Position numbers and translations under genes: made by a program. The notes under the pieces were generated by a model that did no database searches, was not told the origin of the DNA, and saw nothing but the letters and a program-made list of their open reading frames with translations. Shown in pieces: positions 62,895 through 64,000 of a stretch of 64,000 nucleotides of DNA; positions within the stretch are counted from its first letter, which is position 1; every line of letters begins with the position of its first letter. The stretch comes from Berghia stephanieae. Taxonomy: Eukaryota > Mollusca > Gastropoda > Nudibranchia > Aeolidiidae. The stretch lies in NCBI GenBank assembly GCA_034508935.3, contig CM067449.1, forward strand, positions 36,206,777 to 36,270,776, read 5' to 3'.

Positions 62895-64000
62895 CTTGTT
62901 CGAAATTCACATAGAATCACGATAAGCAGAATGAAAAAGATCGGTTTTTAGATGTCGTTTGAAGACTGGTAGACTTTCACGATGTCGGGTTTTAGGTGGT
63001 AGAGAATTCCATACGATTGGAGCCGAAATGCAAAACCACGCTCAACAAAGGTTCTTGGGATGTTTTTCTCCATTAGCGAAGAACTGCCGGATCGCAGAGA
63101 TCGAGTTGGTTTATATTCCACGACAAGGCATTCAATGTATTCATGTGATGTATGGTGAAGGCAATTGTAAGCAAAACATGCGATTTTGTATTTTATTATT
63201 TTCTCTGCCAGTGCAGTGACTTAAGGACCGGTGTTATATGGTACCAAGGCAGCTTTGTTTTGCATCAACTGTTCAGCGATGTTTTTGGTAGGCCGTACAG
63301 CAGAGAGTTACAATAATCCATGCGGCTGGTACAAGGGCTTGGATAAGTGTTTTGCATGTTTCGTCATCAATAAAATTTCGTTTTCTGCATATCATTTGGA
63401 GAGTAGTATGAATGGCTTGACAGCACTTAGTTATGTGTACGCGCATGTATAGGTGAGTATCAAAAAAGAAACCCAGGTTTCGAACGACATTAGAATTTTT
63501 AATAACAGATTCGCCGAAGGACAGTTGGTCAATGAGTATATCCTTTCCCGTCTTTTTGAATACAATCAGCTCAGTTTTGTCCTCATTGAATTTCAGCTCG
63601 TTGTTTGTCATCCATGCCTTAACGTTATCTAGACATGCTGCGAGTCGTTCTTCGATATATTTGATGAAATGGGAGTGTATAGCTGAGTATCATCGGCGTA
63701 GAAATGATGGCTGAGACAGAGGGTCGCGATGATGTTGCTTTGTGTACATTGTGAAAATATAAGGGCCAAGCACTGAACCCTGTGGAACGCCAAATTGCAC
63801 CTTTGTTGATGATGATAGGGAATCATTTATGAGAACGCGTTGTGACCGATCTCGTAGATAGCATGAAAACCATTCTAGAGCTTTGTCTCCGATTCCAAAG
63901 AGCCTCTGCATTCGGTCTAGTAGTATTGCGTGATCCACAGTGTCAAACGCGGCACTTAGGTCCAGCAGCAGTAGTATTACATTATCGTTTTTGTCAAATA
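62746..64000 (-). mobile_element. CR1/L2-like LINE, 3' half, runs off window
   Basis: Minus strand. The 3' UTR ends TTGTAAAGCACCTGTGAGCA and GGATATTGGCGCTATAAT, then the (AAT)n tail. RT motifs upstream on that strand: VQFGVPQGSVLGP (63790-63750), FYADDTQLYTPI (about 63700), MTNNELKFNEDKTELIVFKK (from 63611), and the end APIVWNSLPPKTR and LPVFKRHLKTDLF (about 63030-62950). Several frameshifts and stops. The 5' part lies beyond 64000. Confidence 0.8.
62853..62893. repeat. (AC)n microsatellite
   Basis: About 20 CA units within the LINE 3' UTR. Confidence 0.95.

Noticed and set aside
62282-62951. Long Phe/Ile and Ser/Leu frames
   Set aside because: Translation of TTC and ATT runs plus a LINE tail.

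Overview
This is a eukaryotic, almost certainly metazoan, window: AT-rich, with GT-AG introns, dense microsatellites and layers of nested transposable elements. The mix of elements (RTE, CR1/L2-like and Penelope-like retroelements, Ty3/Gypsy fossils, mariner, hAT, pogo-like and a large Academ-like DNA transposon, tRNA-derived SINEs) fits a marine invertebrate, most plausibly a mollusc or other lophotrochozoan. The species cannot be fixed from the sequence alone.

The only recognisable host gene is ITFG2 (a KICSTOR subunit that restrains mTORC1), on the + strand. Its last seven coding exons lie at 3124-3254, 4945-5609, 21194-21378, 21615-21706, 23008-23125, 28193-28369 and 40519-40586. Splice phases agree across all seven, and the first roughly 130 residues must lie upstream of the window. 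Introns of 15.6 kb and 12.1 kb carry most of the repeats. From about 40.9 kb to the end the sequence is intergenic and made almost wholly of mobile elements.

Layout: 1-930 is the end of a Ty3/Gypsy fossil. 1.1-2.6 kb is an RTE remnant split by a hAT-like MITE. 5.9-9.3 kb is an element bounded by (TA)n that carries arrays of a 12-bp palindrome at a 34-bp period, and inside it a foldback unit and a Penelope endonuclease remnant. 10.9-12.7 kb is a second (TA)n-bounded element. 13.6-16.0 kb and 32.8-36.7 kb are two copies of an unusual 2.44-kb element made mostly of CAY-type trinucleotide repeats, with inverted termini and 6-bp target duplications. 32.3-39.1 kb is a CR1 element hit by four later insertions. 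42.6-49.7 kb is a 7.1-kb Academ-like transposon inside a ~515-bp retroposon. 51.3-53.8 kb is a hAT inside another copy of that retroposon, which lies inside a SINE. 54.6-57.0 and 60.4-62.2 kb are two young RTE copies about 1% apart, the second inside a 121-bp satellite. 62.7-64 kb is a CR1/L2-like element running off the window edge.

No operon-like or cooperating gene system was found. The interest lies in the element nests, whose boundaries can be read from target duplications and from paralogous empty sites within the window, and in a few element families I cannot assign.
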